A DNA stretch of 64,000 bases from Dactylosporangium fulvum (GTDB lineage: Bacteria; Actinomycetota; Actinomycetes; Mycobacteriales; Micromonosporaceae). The notes below the pieces were generated by a model, which ran no database searches, had not been told where the DNA came from, and saw only the letters and a program-made list of their open reading frames with translations. The DNA lies in assembly GCF_025137375.1 (NCBI RefSeq), contig NZ_CP073720.1, positions 7,402,501 to 7,466,500 of the forward strand, given 5' to 3'. The translations under genes were made by a program, and so were the position numbers. Positions 25,590 to 34,600 of the stretch are shown piece by piece (positions within the stretch are counted from its first letter, which is position 1; every line of letters begins with the position of its first letter).

Positions 25590-26476
25590 GATTTGGCATC
25601 ATGATCGTCCCGGAGGATCGGTGGCAGACGGCGCGGCTGAAGTGGCGTCAGGCCGAGCAGATGGGATTCGATCACGCCTGGACCTACGACCACCTGAACT
25701 GGCGGGCGTTCCGCGCGAAGGACTGGTTCACCGCCGTCCCGACGCTGACCGCCGCGGCGGTGGAAACCGAGCGTATCGGGCTCGGCGTCCTGGTCGCCTC
25801 GCCCAACCTGCGGCACCCGGTGTCCCTGGCCAAGGACGTCACCGCCATCGACGACATCTCGGGCGGCCGCCTCATCCTCGGTCTCGGCTCCGGGGCCGAG
25901 GGTTTCGACTCCACCATGACCCGCCGAGCCCCGTGGAGCCGGCGCGAGCGGACCGCGCGGTTCGCGGAGTACGTGCAGCTCACCGATCTGCTCCTGAGGC
26001 AGCCGGTCACCACGTTCGACGGCCGCTACTACGTGGCCCACGAGGTTTATTCCTATCCGCTGTGCCAGCAGGAGCCCCGCGTCCCGTTCGCCATTGCCGC
26101 CTCCGGTGCCCGTGGCATGCGCCTGGTGGCCGAGTACGGCTCGTACTGGGTGACCACGGGCGAGCCGAACCGGTTCGCGAGCGCGCCGTACGAACAGGCG
26201 CTCCCCGTCCTCCGCCAGCAGGTGGAGGCGCTCGAGAAAGCCTGTCTGGAGATCGGCCGCGACCCGGCGACCGTGGCCCGGCTGCTGGTCACCGGCCCCA
26301 CCGTGGGTGGCGTCCTTGCGTCGCCGGAAGCGTTTTTCGACGCGGCGGGCCGATTCGCCGAGGCCGGCATCACGGACGTCGTCGTGCAATGGCCGCGGCC
26401 GGACGAACCGTTCCCGGGAAAGGTGGAGGTTTTGGAAAAAGTGGCCGAGGATCTGGATCGTCACCGAATCACGTGA
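25586..26476 (+). CDS. LLM-class (F420-dependent) oxidoreductase, LmbY/Apd6-like candidate
   Basis: 296 aa TIM-barrel flavin/F420 enzyme: MRFGIMIVPEDRW, DHAWTYDHLNWR, GLGVLVASPNLRHPVSLAKD, LGLGSGAEGFD. ATG 25586 overlaps the FAD oxidase stop (ATGA) after GAGGGA. In alkylproline pathways a member of this family (LmbY) reduces the ring imine with F420H2. Co-occurrence with the three early alkylproline genes downstream makes that role likely but not proven. Confidence 0.75.
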   Translation: MRFGIMIVPEDRWQTARLKWRQAEQMGFDHAWTYDHLNWRAFRAKDWFTAVPTLTAAAVETERIGLGVLVASPNLRHPVSLAKDVTAIDDISGGRLILGLGSGAEGFDSTMTRRAPWSRRERTARFAEYVQLTDLLLRQPVTTFDGRYYVAHEVYSYPLCQQEPRVPFAIAASGARGMRLVAEYGSYWVTTGEPNRFASAPYEQALPVLRQQVEALEKACLEIGRDPATVARLLVTGPTVGGVLASPEAFFDAAGRFAEAGITDVVVQWPRPDEPFPGKVEVLEKVAEDLDRHRIT

Positions 26477-26500
26477 CTCCGCGACGGAATAAGACCCGCC

Positions 26501-26506
26501 TACCGT
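26501..26506 (+). promoter_or_regulatory. Candidate -10 element, first of a similar pair
   Basis: CGCCTACCGTCT (TACCGT at 26501-26506) precedes the proline-hydroxylase-like gene. A near copy, CGCCTACCCTCT (TACCCT at 27509-27514), precedes the dioxygenase gene. Both fit the TAnnnT actinobacterial -10 form and lie in the only two larger gaps of this gene run, so internal promoters are plausible. No matching -35 was fixed. Confidence 0.3.
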
Positions 26507-26550
26507 CTCAGAAGAACTCCGAATTCAACTGAGAGGGATTGCGTGATCCG

Positions 26551-27414
26551 ATGCGAACCCATTATGTAGCGGACACCTCACTCGATGACACCCGCCTCGC
26601 GAAAGACCTCGAGCAGAGCGATTCATTTCCGTGGTCCGAGGCGTACAGCGACTACGTTTTCGGCGGTGCCTGGAAGAGCTGCATGCTCTGGGCCCGGGGC
26701 GGGGACGCCGGCGACGGAGTGGTCACCAACTACGATCACGGCCGGCCCGCCACGTTCACGCAATTCGGCAACCAGCTCCCCTATCTGCGCGAGCTGATCA
26801 CCACGGTCGCCGACCTGGACCGGCTGAACTTCGTGCGGTTGGCGAAGGTGCAGAACAGCGTGATCATCCCGCACCGGGATCTGCTCGAGCTCAGCGAGCT
26901 CGCGGACGACACCCGCAACGCCCACCGGATGCACATCCCCCTCGTCACCAACGAGGACTGCTTCTTCAACGAGGGCAACACCGTGTTCCGGATGCGCAAG
27001 GGCGAGGTCTGGTTCCTCGACGCCTCGGAGATCCACTCGGTGGCGGTGCTCTCCGCCGAGGAGCGGGTCCACCTGATGCTCGACTTCGTGAACGTGCCGT
27101 CCGCGAAACCTCTGATCACGATCGAGGGCCGGAGCGCCGACGCCGGCATTCCGCAGGACCGGACGGTCGAACGACCACCGCTCACCGACGCCGACCGCGC
27201 CCGCCTGATGCAGCTCGCCGACGTCGTGACGATGGAAACAATCAACGAGATCTTCAGCATCGTCATCAAGAAACACTTCCGGTACGACGGTGGCGACGAC
27301 TTCGTCTGGAACACCATGATTGACATCGCGCGCGCTTCCGCGGACCCGGCCGCACTCCGGCACGTCGAGGAACTGCGCCGCTACTACACATTGGAACGGT
27401 CCGCCTCCGAATAA
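26551..27414 (+). CDS. 2OG/Fe(II) amino-acid hydroxylase, cis-3-proline-hydroxylase family
   Basis: 287 aa. Resembles streptomycete L-proline cis-3-hydroxylase across its length: opening THYVADTSLDDTRLAKDL, AWKSCMLWARGGD, PYLRELITTV, iron motif IIPHRDLLEL (HxD), RKGEVWFLDASEIHSVAVLS with the distal His, and an Arg in RVHLMLDF. Unlike the halogenase, the HxD is intact, so it should be a true hydroxylase. ATG 26551 is preferred to the TTG at 26539, which would sit on the ribosome site. Likely substrate is a free proline-like or other amino acid of this pathway. Confidence 0.8.
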   Translation: MRTHYVADTSLDDTRLAKDLEQSDSFPWSEAYSDYVFGGAWKSCMLWARGGDAGDGVVTNYDHGRPATFTQFGNQLPYLRELITTVADLDRLNFVRLAKVQNSVIIPHRDLLELSELADDTRNAHRMHIPLVTNEDCFFNEGNTVFRMRKGEVWFLDASEIHSVAVLSAEERVHLMLDFVNVPSAKPLITIEGRSADAGIPQDRTVERPPLTDADRARLMQLADVVTMETINEIFSIVIKKHFRYDGGDDFVWNTMIDIARASADPAALRHVEELRRYYTLERSASE

Positions 27415-27532
27415 CCGTGCGAGCCGCCGGTTGTCCCATAAAGCGGGGAACGCTTCGGGCCACGGATTCAGGCGACGATAGACCGAAGAAATAGTGCCAG
27501 CTCGCGCCTACCCTCTTCTGGGGTGATAAGAC

Positions 27533-28033
27533 ATGAGAGAGACGCCATCGGCCCTTACGTTGGCGGTCCACGACGGATACCCGACGCCGCGGTTTCATCA
27601 CGTGGGGGTCCAGACGAACGATCTCGAGAACAGTGTCCGCTGGTATGAAGACTTTCTCGGGTGCGAGCGGGCGTGGACGCTCGACCAGTTCTCCGAACTG
27701 ACCCGGAGCCGCTTGCCGGGCATCCGGACGCTGACCGAGATGGTCTTCGGCAACGTGCGCGTCCACCTGTTCGAGCGGCCCGGCCGGGCGTCCGAACCGG
27801 CGGAAAGCGCCGTCCAGTTCCAGCATTTCTGTTTCTGCGTGAACGCCCCCGAGGATCTGGAACGGCTCCGGCAGCGCTGGATCGAGCTGTACGAGTCCGG
27901 CCGCTACACGTTCGCGCTGGACGAGCAGCCGACCGACATCGTGGTCGACGCGGACGGCGTGCAGAGCTTCTACACGTACGACGTCAACGGGCTGGAGTTC
28001 GAGTTCACCTTCATGCCGAGTGACATGTCATGA
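27533..28033 (+). CDS. L-DOPA 2,3-dioxygenase (VOC family), LmbB1/Apd2-like
   Basis: 166 aa single-domain VOC protein: FHHVGVQTNDLENSVRWYED, VQFQHFCFCVNAPEDLERL, and the closing QSFYTYDVNGLEFEFTF with the terminal Glu ligand. Size and motifs fit the extradiol L-DOPA 2,3-dioxygenases of the lincomycin, hormaomycin and pyrrolobenzodiazepine pathways, which open the DOPA ring to form the dihydropyrrole core. The next gene overlaps it by 4 bases and looks like the tyrosine hydroxylase of the same pathway, which supports the call. Confidence 0.75.
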   Translation: MRETPSALTLAVHDGYPTPRFHHVGVQTNDLENSVRWYEDFLGCERAWTLDQFSELTRSRLPGIRTLTEMVFGNVRVHLFERPGRASEPAESAVQFQHFCFCVNAPEDLERLRQRWIELYESGRYTFALDEQPTDIVVDADGVQSFYTYDVNGLEFEFTFMPSDMS

Positions 28034-29013
28034 AGCCGGTCGTGAGTGGGGCGCTGTGTGATCTGCCGGCCAACGGGCGATGGGACTTCGGCGGGTTCGC
28101 CTACGGTCTCGAACCGCTGGTCCTCCCGACCGTGGGAGCCCCGGACGCCGCCGCCGACGACCCCGCGGTCGTGGCCCCGGTCGACACCTACGCCCAGACC
28201 TGCTGGCGCATTCGCACCCTCGGCGAGCGTGGCCTGCTGACGCCCGAGGTCGAGCGGTGCGACGAGCCGGACGAGCTGTTCTGGTTCCGGTGGATCACCG
28301 GGCACCAGGTCTGTTTCGTCGTCTGGCGGCTGATCGCGGGGCTCCTCGACGACCTGAACCAGGGCCGACGATCGGCGGCCGAGGTCGTCGGACCGATCAG
28401 CCGCTACGTGGACGGCTACTCCGCGATGCTGCTCTACACCGGATCGTGCCCGCGCGACCTGTACAGCGTGCTGATCCGGCCGAGCATGCGGCTGCGGCAC
28501 CGGGCCTTCAGCGGCAGTTGGGCGCCGGACTACTGGCCGATCCGGGACCTGTTCCGCCGCCGCCACCTGCCGGCGACGTCCGACATTGACACCGGTGAGC
28601 TCGTGGACGCCATCACGCTGCTGCACCTCGTGCACGACGGGGTCGCCGCGCGACTGGTCACCAACGGCAAGTCGCTGCTGCGGGAGGCGGCCGTCCGCGG
28701 GCCCCGCCACCGCCTGGCCGGGATGATCTACGACACCTACTTCGCGACGCTGCGGGCTCCGGTCACCCGGCACGAGGTCGTGGCCCAGTTGCTCCGGCGG
28801 CTCGTAGCCATCGCCCAGGACATCGCCGCCAACGGCCTGTACACGGTGGACGCCGACGACCGGCCGCCCGAGCTGCAGAAGCCCGAGGTGGTCAAGTGCG
28901 AGAACGGCCTCGTCGACATCGTGCTCGGCGTCGCGGAGCACGCGTGCGGGCTCGCGGACGGGCCGGCCGAGCCGCTGCAGTCGAACCTCCGTACCACCGT
29001 GGCCGAGGTGTGA
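28030..29013 (+). CDS. Heme-dependent L-tyrosine 3-hydroxylase, LmbB2/Apd1-like
   Basis: 327 aa, mainly helical. Opens with WDFGGFAYGLEPLVLP and contains FWFRWITGHQVCFVVWR, whose His is a candidate heme ligand. Overall it fits the LmbB2/HrmE/Orf13 type of histidine-ligated heme tyrosine hydroxylase that makes L-DOPA. I recognise it partly from context: it is sandwiched between a DOPA-dioxygenase-like gene (4-base overlap) and a LmbA-like gene (4-base gap), the conserved early alkylproline set. No other function is suggested by the sequence. Confidence 0.65.
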   Translation: MKPVVSGALCDLPANGRWDFGGFAYGLEPLVLPTVGAPDAAADDPAVVAPVDTYAQTCWRIRTLGERGLLTPEVERCDEPDELFWFRWITGHQVCFVVWRLIAGLLDDLNQGRRSAAEVVGPISRYVDGYSAMLLYTGSCPRDLYSVLIRPSMRLRHRAFSGSWAPDYWPIRDLFRRRHLPATSDIDTGELVDAITLLHLVHDGVAARLVTNGKSLLREAAVRGPRHRLAGMIYDTYFATLRAPVTRHEVVAQLLRRLVAIAQDIAANGLYTVDADDRPPELQKPEVVKCENGLVDIVLGVAEHACGLADGPAEPLQSNLRTTVAEV

Positions 29014-29017
29014 GCCG

Positions 29018-30823
29018 ATGACCGTCATGCGACCCCAACTGACCGGAACATTCGGCGCCGTGGCCTCGACGCACTGGCTCGCGTCCGCCGTCGGCATGGG
29101 CATCCTCGACAGGGGTGGCAACGCCTTCGACGCGGCGGCGGCCGCCGGCTTCGCCCTCCAGGTGGTCGAGCCGCACTCGAACGGACCCGGCGGCGACGTC
29201 GTGATATCCGTCTACCCGCGCTCGACCGGCACGGTACGCGTCATCTGCGGCCAGGGCCCCATGCCGCGAGCGGCGACCATCGACAGGTTCGCCACGCTCG
29301 GCATCAAGCAGATGCCCGCGGCGGGCCTGCTCCCCGCGACCGTGCCGGGCGCGTTCGGGGCCTGGATGCGCCTGCTCGCCGAGTTCGGCACGATGCCACT
29401 GGCCACTGTCCTCGAACCGGCGATCGGCTACGCCTCCCGCGGCTACCCGCTGCTGCCCGGCGCCGCGTCGACGATCGCGGCGATGGCTCCGCTGTTCCGG
29501 ACGGAGTGGACCGAGTCGGGTCGCACCTACCTGCCGGACGGTGCGGTGCCGGCGGCCGGCTCCCGGATGCGCAACGCGACGCTGGCCGGCACCTACGAGC
29601 GGCTGGTTCGCGAGGCCCGGGCCGCGTCGACCGACCGGGAAGCCCAGATCGAGGCGGCTCGCTCCGCCTTCTACGAGGGCTTCGTCGCCGAGGCGATCGA
29701 CCGCTTCGCGCGTACCACCGAGGTGTTCGACTCGACCGGACGGCGGCACCGCGGCCTGTTGACCGGCGACGACCTGGCGACCTGGCGGTCGGACGTCGAG
29801 GAGCCGTGCGCACTGCCGTACGGCGACTTCACCGTCCACAAGCCGGGGCCCTGGTCGCAGGGTCCGGTCTTCCTGCAGCAGCTGGCGATACTCGAGGGCT
29901 GCGACCTGCGCGGCATGGGGCTGGGCAGCGTCGAGTACGTCCACACCCTCGCGGAGGCGGCCAAGCTCGCGTTCGCCGACCGCGAGGCCTGGTACGGGGA
30001 CCCGGCGCACACGCCGGTGCCGATGGCCGAACTCCTGGCGCCGGCGTACTCCGCGCGGCGGCGCTCGCTGATCGGCGACAGCGCGGCCCTCGACCCCGAA
30101 CCCGGCCGGCCGGACGGCGGCGAGCCCTGGATCCCGCAGGCCGAACCGGAGCAGCCGGGTGCCGACGAGCCGGAGTGGATGGCTCACCTACGCAGTGGCC
30201 TGCCCACCGTGACTCCGGCCGCGCCCCGCGCCGGCGCCGGGAACACCTGCACCGTCGCGGTCGTGGACCGGTGGGGAAACCTTGCCGTCGCCGTACCGAG
30301 CGGTGGCTGGCTCAAGAGCTCACCGGTGATCCCGGACCTCGGCTTCGCGCTGGGCACCCGCGGCCAGACCGCCTGGCTCACCGAGGGACACCCGAACTCG
30401 CTCGCGCCCGGACGGCGTCCGCGCACGACGTTGAGCCCCAGCATCGTGCTGCGCGACGGCGAGCCGTTCCTGGCCTTCGGCACGCCGGGCGGTGACCAGC
30501 AGGACCAATGGACGCTCCAGGCGTTCCTCGCGATCGCGGAGTTCGGACTCGAACCGCAGGCGGCGACCGAGCTTCCCGCCAGCCACATCGACCACTTCGC
30601 GCAGTCGTTCGCGCCGCGCGTCTCGCGACCGGGCGTGGTGGTCGTGGAGCGCTCGTTCGGCCCCGCGGTGCTCGCCGAGCTCGAGAAGAAGGGCCACCGG
30701 CTCGACGTGGTGCCGGAGTCCACCCTCGGCAAGGTCTGCGCCGCCGGTGTCGACCCCGGTACCGGCTTCGTGCGGGCCGCGACCGGCCCGCGCGGGCGCC
30801 AGGCGTACGCGGTGTGTTGGTAG
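29018..30823 (+). CDS. Gamma-glutamyltranspeptidase-like protein, LmbA/Apd3-like
   Basis: 601 aa Ntn hydrolase of the gamma-GT family, with no signal peptide (GT proper is secreted). Subunit cleavage is expected before the Thr of GAGNTCTVAVVDRWGN, which becomes the nucleophile; the glycine-rich oxyanion region reads PSGGWLKSSPVI and the late GTPGGDQQDQW is typical. LmbA homologues are not transpeptidases: they cleave a carbon-carbon bond of the ring-opened DOPA product. The neighbours (dioxygenase, tyrosine hydroxylase) support that role. Confidence 0.78.
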   Translation: MTVMRPQLTGTFGAVASTHWLASAVGMGILDRGGNAFDAAAAAGFALQVVEPHSNGPGGDVVISVYPRSTGTVRVICGQGPMPRAATIDRFATLGIKQMPAAGLLPATVPGAFGAWMRLLAEFGTMPLATVLEPAIGYASRGYPLLPGAASTIAAMAPLFRTEWTESGRTYLPDGAVPAAGSRMRNATLAGTYERLVREARAASTDREAQIEAARSAFYEGFVAEAIDRFARTTEVFDSTGRRHRGLLTGDDLATWRSDVEEPCALPYGDFTVHKPGPWSQGPVFLQQLAILEGCDLRGMGLGSVEYVHTLAEAAKLAFADREAWYGDPAHTPVPMAELLAPAYSARRRSLIGDSAALDPEPGRPDGGEPWIPQAEPEQPGADEPEWMAHLRSGLPTVTPAAPRAGAGNTCTVAVVDRWGNLAVAVPSGGWLKSSPVIPDLGFALGTRGQTAWLTEGHPNSLAPGRRPRTTLSPSIVLRDGEPFLAFGTPGGDQQDQWTLQAFLAIAEFGLEPQAATELPASHIDHFAQSFAPRVSRPGVVVVERSFGPAVLAELEKKGHRLDVVPESTLGKVCAAGVDPGTGFVRAATGPRGRQAYAVCW

Positions 30824-30848
30824 CCACCCGACCGTGAGGCGGTAAGCC

Positions 30849-31532
30849 ATGTTCGTGCCCAGTCACTACCGGATCGAGGACGAGGAGTGGCACCGCCGGA
30901 TCATCGACGGCCACCCCCTGGCGACGCTCACCACCAACGGCGCGACCGTCCCCTGGGCCACCCGCCTACCGGCCCTGGTCGCCCCGGATGAGCCCGAATC
31001 CGGTCCGCTGGCCGGAACCGAGATCGTCGGCCACCTCAACCGCGCCAACCCGCACTGGAAGGCGCTGGCGGACGGCACGTACGCCCGGCTGATGTTCGAC
31101 GGGCCGGGCGGCTTCGTCACACCGGCGGTCTACCCCTGCGACCCGTCCGCCCCGACGTGGAACTTCGCCGCCGTGCACGTCTGCGGCCGCCTCCGGTTGA
31201 TCCGCGAACCGGAGGAGACGCTCGAGGTCGTCCGGTGGACGGCCGAGCGCCTGGAGGGGCGCTTCGGTGCGGGCTGGGACCAGACCTCCTCGGTCGACTA
31301 CTTCCGCCGGATCGTGCACGGCGTCGGCGCGTTCCGGCTGTCGATCGAATCGGTGGAGGCGCTGTTCAAGCTCAGCCAGGAGAAGCCGGCGGACGTCCAG
31401 GAGTCGGTGATCCGGCACTACGAGGCGGACATGAGCGGCGCCAACTGGCCGATCGCCCGGCTGATGCGGGAGGCCGGGATGGGATGTTTCGACGGCTCGC
31501 CGGACGACGCCGCGTCGGTCTGCCCCTTCTGA
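30849..31532 (+). CDS. PaiB-family heme protein, KtzT-like piperazate synthase
   Basis: 227 aa. Begins MFVPSHYRIEDEEW and carries the family core GHLNRANPHWKAL, with His62 at the place of the KtzT heme ligand, then PTWNFAAVHVCGRL and WDQTSSVDYFRRIVHGVGAF and RL. KtzT closes N5-hydroxy-L-ornithine to L-piperazate by forming an N-N bond. An ornithine/lysine N-hydroxylase is in the same cluster (45429-47222), which strengthens the call. The alternative is a plain FMN-binding PaiB regulator. Last gene of block A, ending at a convergent terminator. Confidence 0.72.
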   Translation: MFVPSHYRIEDEEWHRRIIDGHPLATLTTNGATVPWATRLPALVAPDEPESGPLAGTEIVGHLNRANPHWKALADGTYARLMFDGPGGFVTPAVYPCDPSAPTWNFAAVHVCGRLRLIREPEETLEVVRWTAERLEGRFGAGWDQTSSVDYFRRIVHGVGAFRLSIESVEALFKLSQEKPADVQESVIRHYEADMSGANWPIARLMREAGMGCFDGSPDDAASVCPF

Positions 31533-31550
31533 GCCGCTCCGGTACCCGCC

Positions 31551-31581
31551 GCCGCGCCCCGCAACATGGTCGGGGCGCGGC
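31551..31581. terminator. Bidirectional terminator between two convergent operons
   Basis: An 11-bp perfect GC stem (31551-31561 with 31571-31581; GCCGCGCCCCG and its complement) with a 9-base loop, placed between the stops of the KtzT-like gene and the terminal NRPS. A third arm at about 31590 offers an alternative fold. Confidence 0.65.
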
Positions 31582-31609
31582 TCAGGTGAACCGCGCCCCG
31601 CCCGCGCGC

Positions 31610-34600
31610 TCAGATCTCCTCGTACCCCATCCGCCGGGCGATCGCGGCGCTGATCGCCGCGGCCAACTGGTCGGCATGCTCCTGGTCGAACAGGCTCAGG
31701 TGGCTCCCCTTGATCTCGACCGTCGCCACCTCTGCGGCGAAGGCGGACCAGCCACGGTCGCCATCCATGTACCCGGCCGGAAACGGCGGCGCGCCGGCGG
31801 GCAGCGGGTCGCTCGCGCGCAGGAGGTCCACCTCGGCCGGGTAGTACTCCGGCCGGTAGTCGAGGAACGCCGCGCGGTTGCGCTCGACCGTCCCGGTCAG
31901 CTCGGCCAGCGCCGCGTAGGCGGCACCGGCACCCTCCAGGCGCAGCACGTCGAGCCCCAGGATCGACCCCCGGACCTGGGCGGCGTCCGCCGCCGCGGCC
32001 ATGAACGAGGGCGGCGCCCAGGTGTCCAGCAGCAGCGTCGCGGCGACCCGCTCGTCGCGGTGCAGCCAGCGACGGGCCATCTCCAGCGCCACGCAGCCGC
32101 CCATCGACCAGCCGGCGACCACGACCGGGGCGACGCCGCGTACCGCGTCGACCGCCTCCACGTATCGGGCCGCGATCTCCTCGATCGACGCCGGCGGGGC
32201 GTCCGGCGGCGACTGCAGCGCGTACACCGCGAACTCCCGCCCGAGCCGCTGGGCCACCTCGAAGAACGGCAGCACCGAACCGCTCGCGGCGTGTACGAGG
32301 ACCACCAGCGGCGCGCCCGGGTTCTCGACCAGGCTCACCAGCGCGTCCTCGCCCGCCGAGGCGGCCCGCATCGCGCCCAGCGTCGCCGCCAACGCGCGGA
32401 CCGACGGGCCGGTGAACACGTCCTGGACGCTCGGCCGCAGCCCGAGCTCACTCGCGCATTGCTCGATCAGCTTGAAGACCAGCAGCGAGTGGCCGCCCAT
32501 GTCGAAGAAGCTTTCGGTGACACGGACCGAGTCCCGGCGCAGGACCCGGCAGAATATCCCGGCCAGCCGCGCCTCCATCTCGGTCTCGGGTGCGACGGAG
32601 CGGTCGGCCTCGGCGGCGTCCGCGCCGCGCTTCCGCAGGTCGAGCAGCGCGGCCACGTCGATCTCGCCGCCGCCCGTCCGGGGGATCTCGTCCACCACCG
32701 TGACGGTGGCCGGCATCAGGTAGTCCGGCAGCCGCCGAGCGGCGCCGTCGGCGAGCCCCGTCCCCGGCAGCTCCCGATCCCCGTCCGGCACCACGAAGGC
32801 GGCGAGGCCGCCGTCCGGCGCCGCGGTGACAACGGCGCGCCACACGCCGTCCTGGTCGGTGAAGGCCGCCTCGATCTCGGCCGGCTCGACACGCAGGCCG
32901 TGGATCCGGACCTGCCGGTCGATCGGGCCAAGGTGCTCCAGCACGCCGTCCTCCCGGTACCGGCCGAGGTCGCCGGTGCGGAACATGCGGGCGCCGGGGG
33001 CACCGTACGGGTCGGCCACGAACCGGTGCGCGGTCAGCGCCGCCCGCCGGTGGTACCCGCGGGCCAGGCCGATCTCGCCGCCGACGTACAGCTCGCCGGC
33101 CACCCCGATCGGCACCGGCGCCAGCGCCTCGTCCAGTACGTACAGGGCGCGGTGGGCGGCGGGCCGGCCCTTCTCGGTGACCCGGCCGGTCTCGGTCAGC
33201 CCGTAGCCGGTGACGAGCTCGCCCGGGAATTCGGCCACGTCCGGCACCATCGACGGCGCGACCGACAGGGTGGTGACGCCGTGCGCGTTGACGTGCTCCG
33301 GCAGCCGCCACGGGTCCCGGTGCACCTCCGACGGGCAGATCGCGACCGTCGCGCCCTGGGAGAGCGGCCAGAAGCAGCCGTCGGGCGTTTCCAGGAGCGC
33401 GACGTCGCCGGGGCCGAGGGGATGGTCGCGCTGCAGTTGCTCGAGATCGGCCAGCGCCCCCTCGACCGGGTAGGTGACCGCGGTCGGCCGGCCGGTGGTG
33501 CCCGCCGTGTAGAGCAGGTGGAGCAGGTCGTGCCCGGTTCCCTCGACCGGCAGGTCGTCCGCGGGTGCGCCGGCCCATCGGTCGGGCTCCGCGAACGAGA
33601 GCACCTGCCACGATCCGGCCGGCACGCGGCCCGCCGTCGCCCGGTCGGTGATCACCACGGCCGGGGCGGCGTCGTCCAGCATCGCCCCGAGCCGGTCGTC
33701 CGGCAGCTCCGGATCGAGCGGTACGTACGGGGCGCCGAGCTTGGCCGCGGCGTACAGCGCGACCGTCTGGTCGACGCCACGGGAAAGGCACAGCGCCACG
33801 ACGGTGCCCGGACGGACCCCGGTGTCGCGCAGGAACCACGCCAGCCGGTTGGCCCGGGCGTTCAGCTCGGCGTAGCTGACCTGGCCCTCGTCACCGCGCA
33901 ACGCGATCGCGTCCGGGGCGCGCCGGACCTGCTCCTCGAACGGCTGCGCCAGCGTGCGGTACGGGACGTCCGGCCGCCCGTACCGGTTGAGCCCGTGCAG
34001 CACGCGGTCCCGCTCGGCCGGCGCCAGCAACGGCAGCTCGAACGCACGCGCGTCCGGCCGCTCGGCGGCCGCGACCAGCAGACCCTCGAGGACATCGGCG
34101 AACCGGAGCGCGGTCCGCCGGTCGAACAGGTCGGCCGAGTACACGATGATGCCGCCGAGCCCGTCGCCGTCCGTGGACAGGCTCAGGGCCAGGTCCCACA
34201 TCGCGGAGTTCGTATCCAGCTCCACGCCGACGTCGGCCGCCCCGCCCGCGCCGCCGCCCGGCAGCTGCAGGTTGACCATGGTCTGGAACACCTGGTGCAC
34301 CCCGGACAGCCGGGGCAGCCCCAGTTCGGCCACCACCCGGTCGTACGGCACGGCCTGATGGTCGTGGGCCTCCAGGAGGGTCTCGTGCACCCGGCGGACG
34401 ACCTCGCGGAACGTCGGGTCGCCGGACAGATCGGTGCGCAGCGGCACCGACTTCACGAAGCAGCCCACGATCGACTCGGCGACCTCGTGGTCCCGGCCGG
34501 CCAGCGGGGTGCCGACGAGGATGTCCCGCTGCCCCGCCATCCGGGCCAGGAACAGCTTGTACGCGGCCAGGACGACGACGAACAGGGTGACCCCCTCGTC

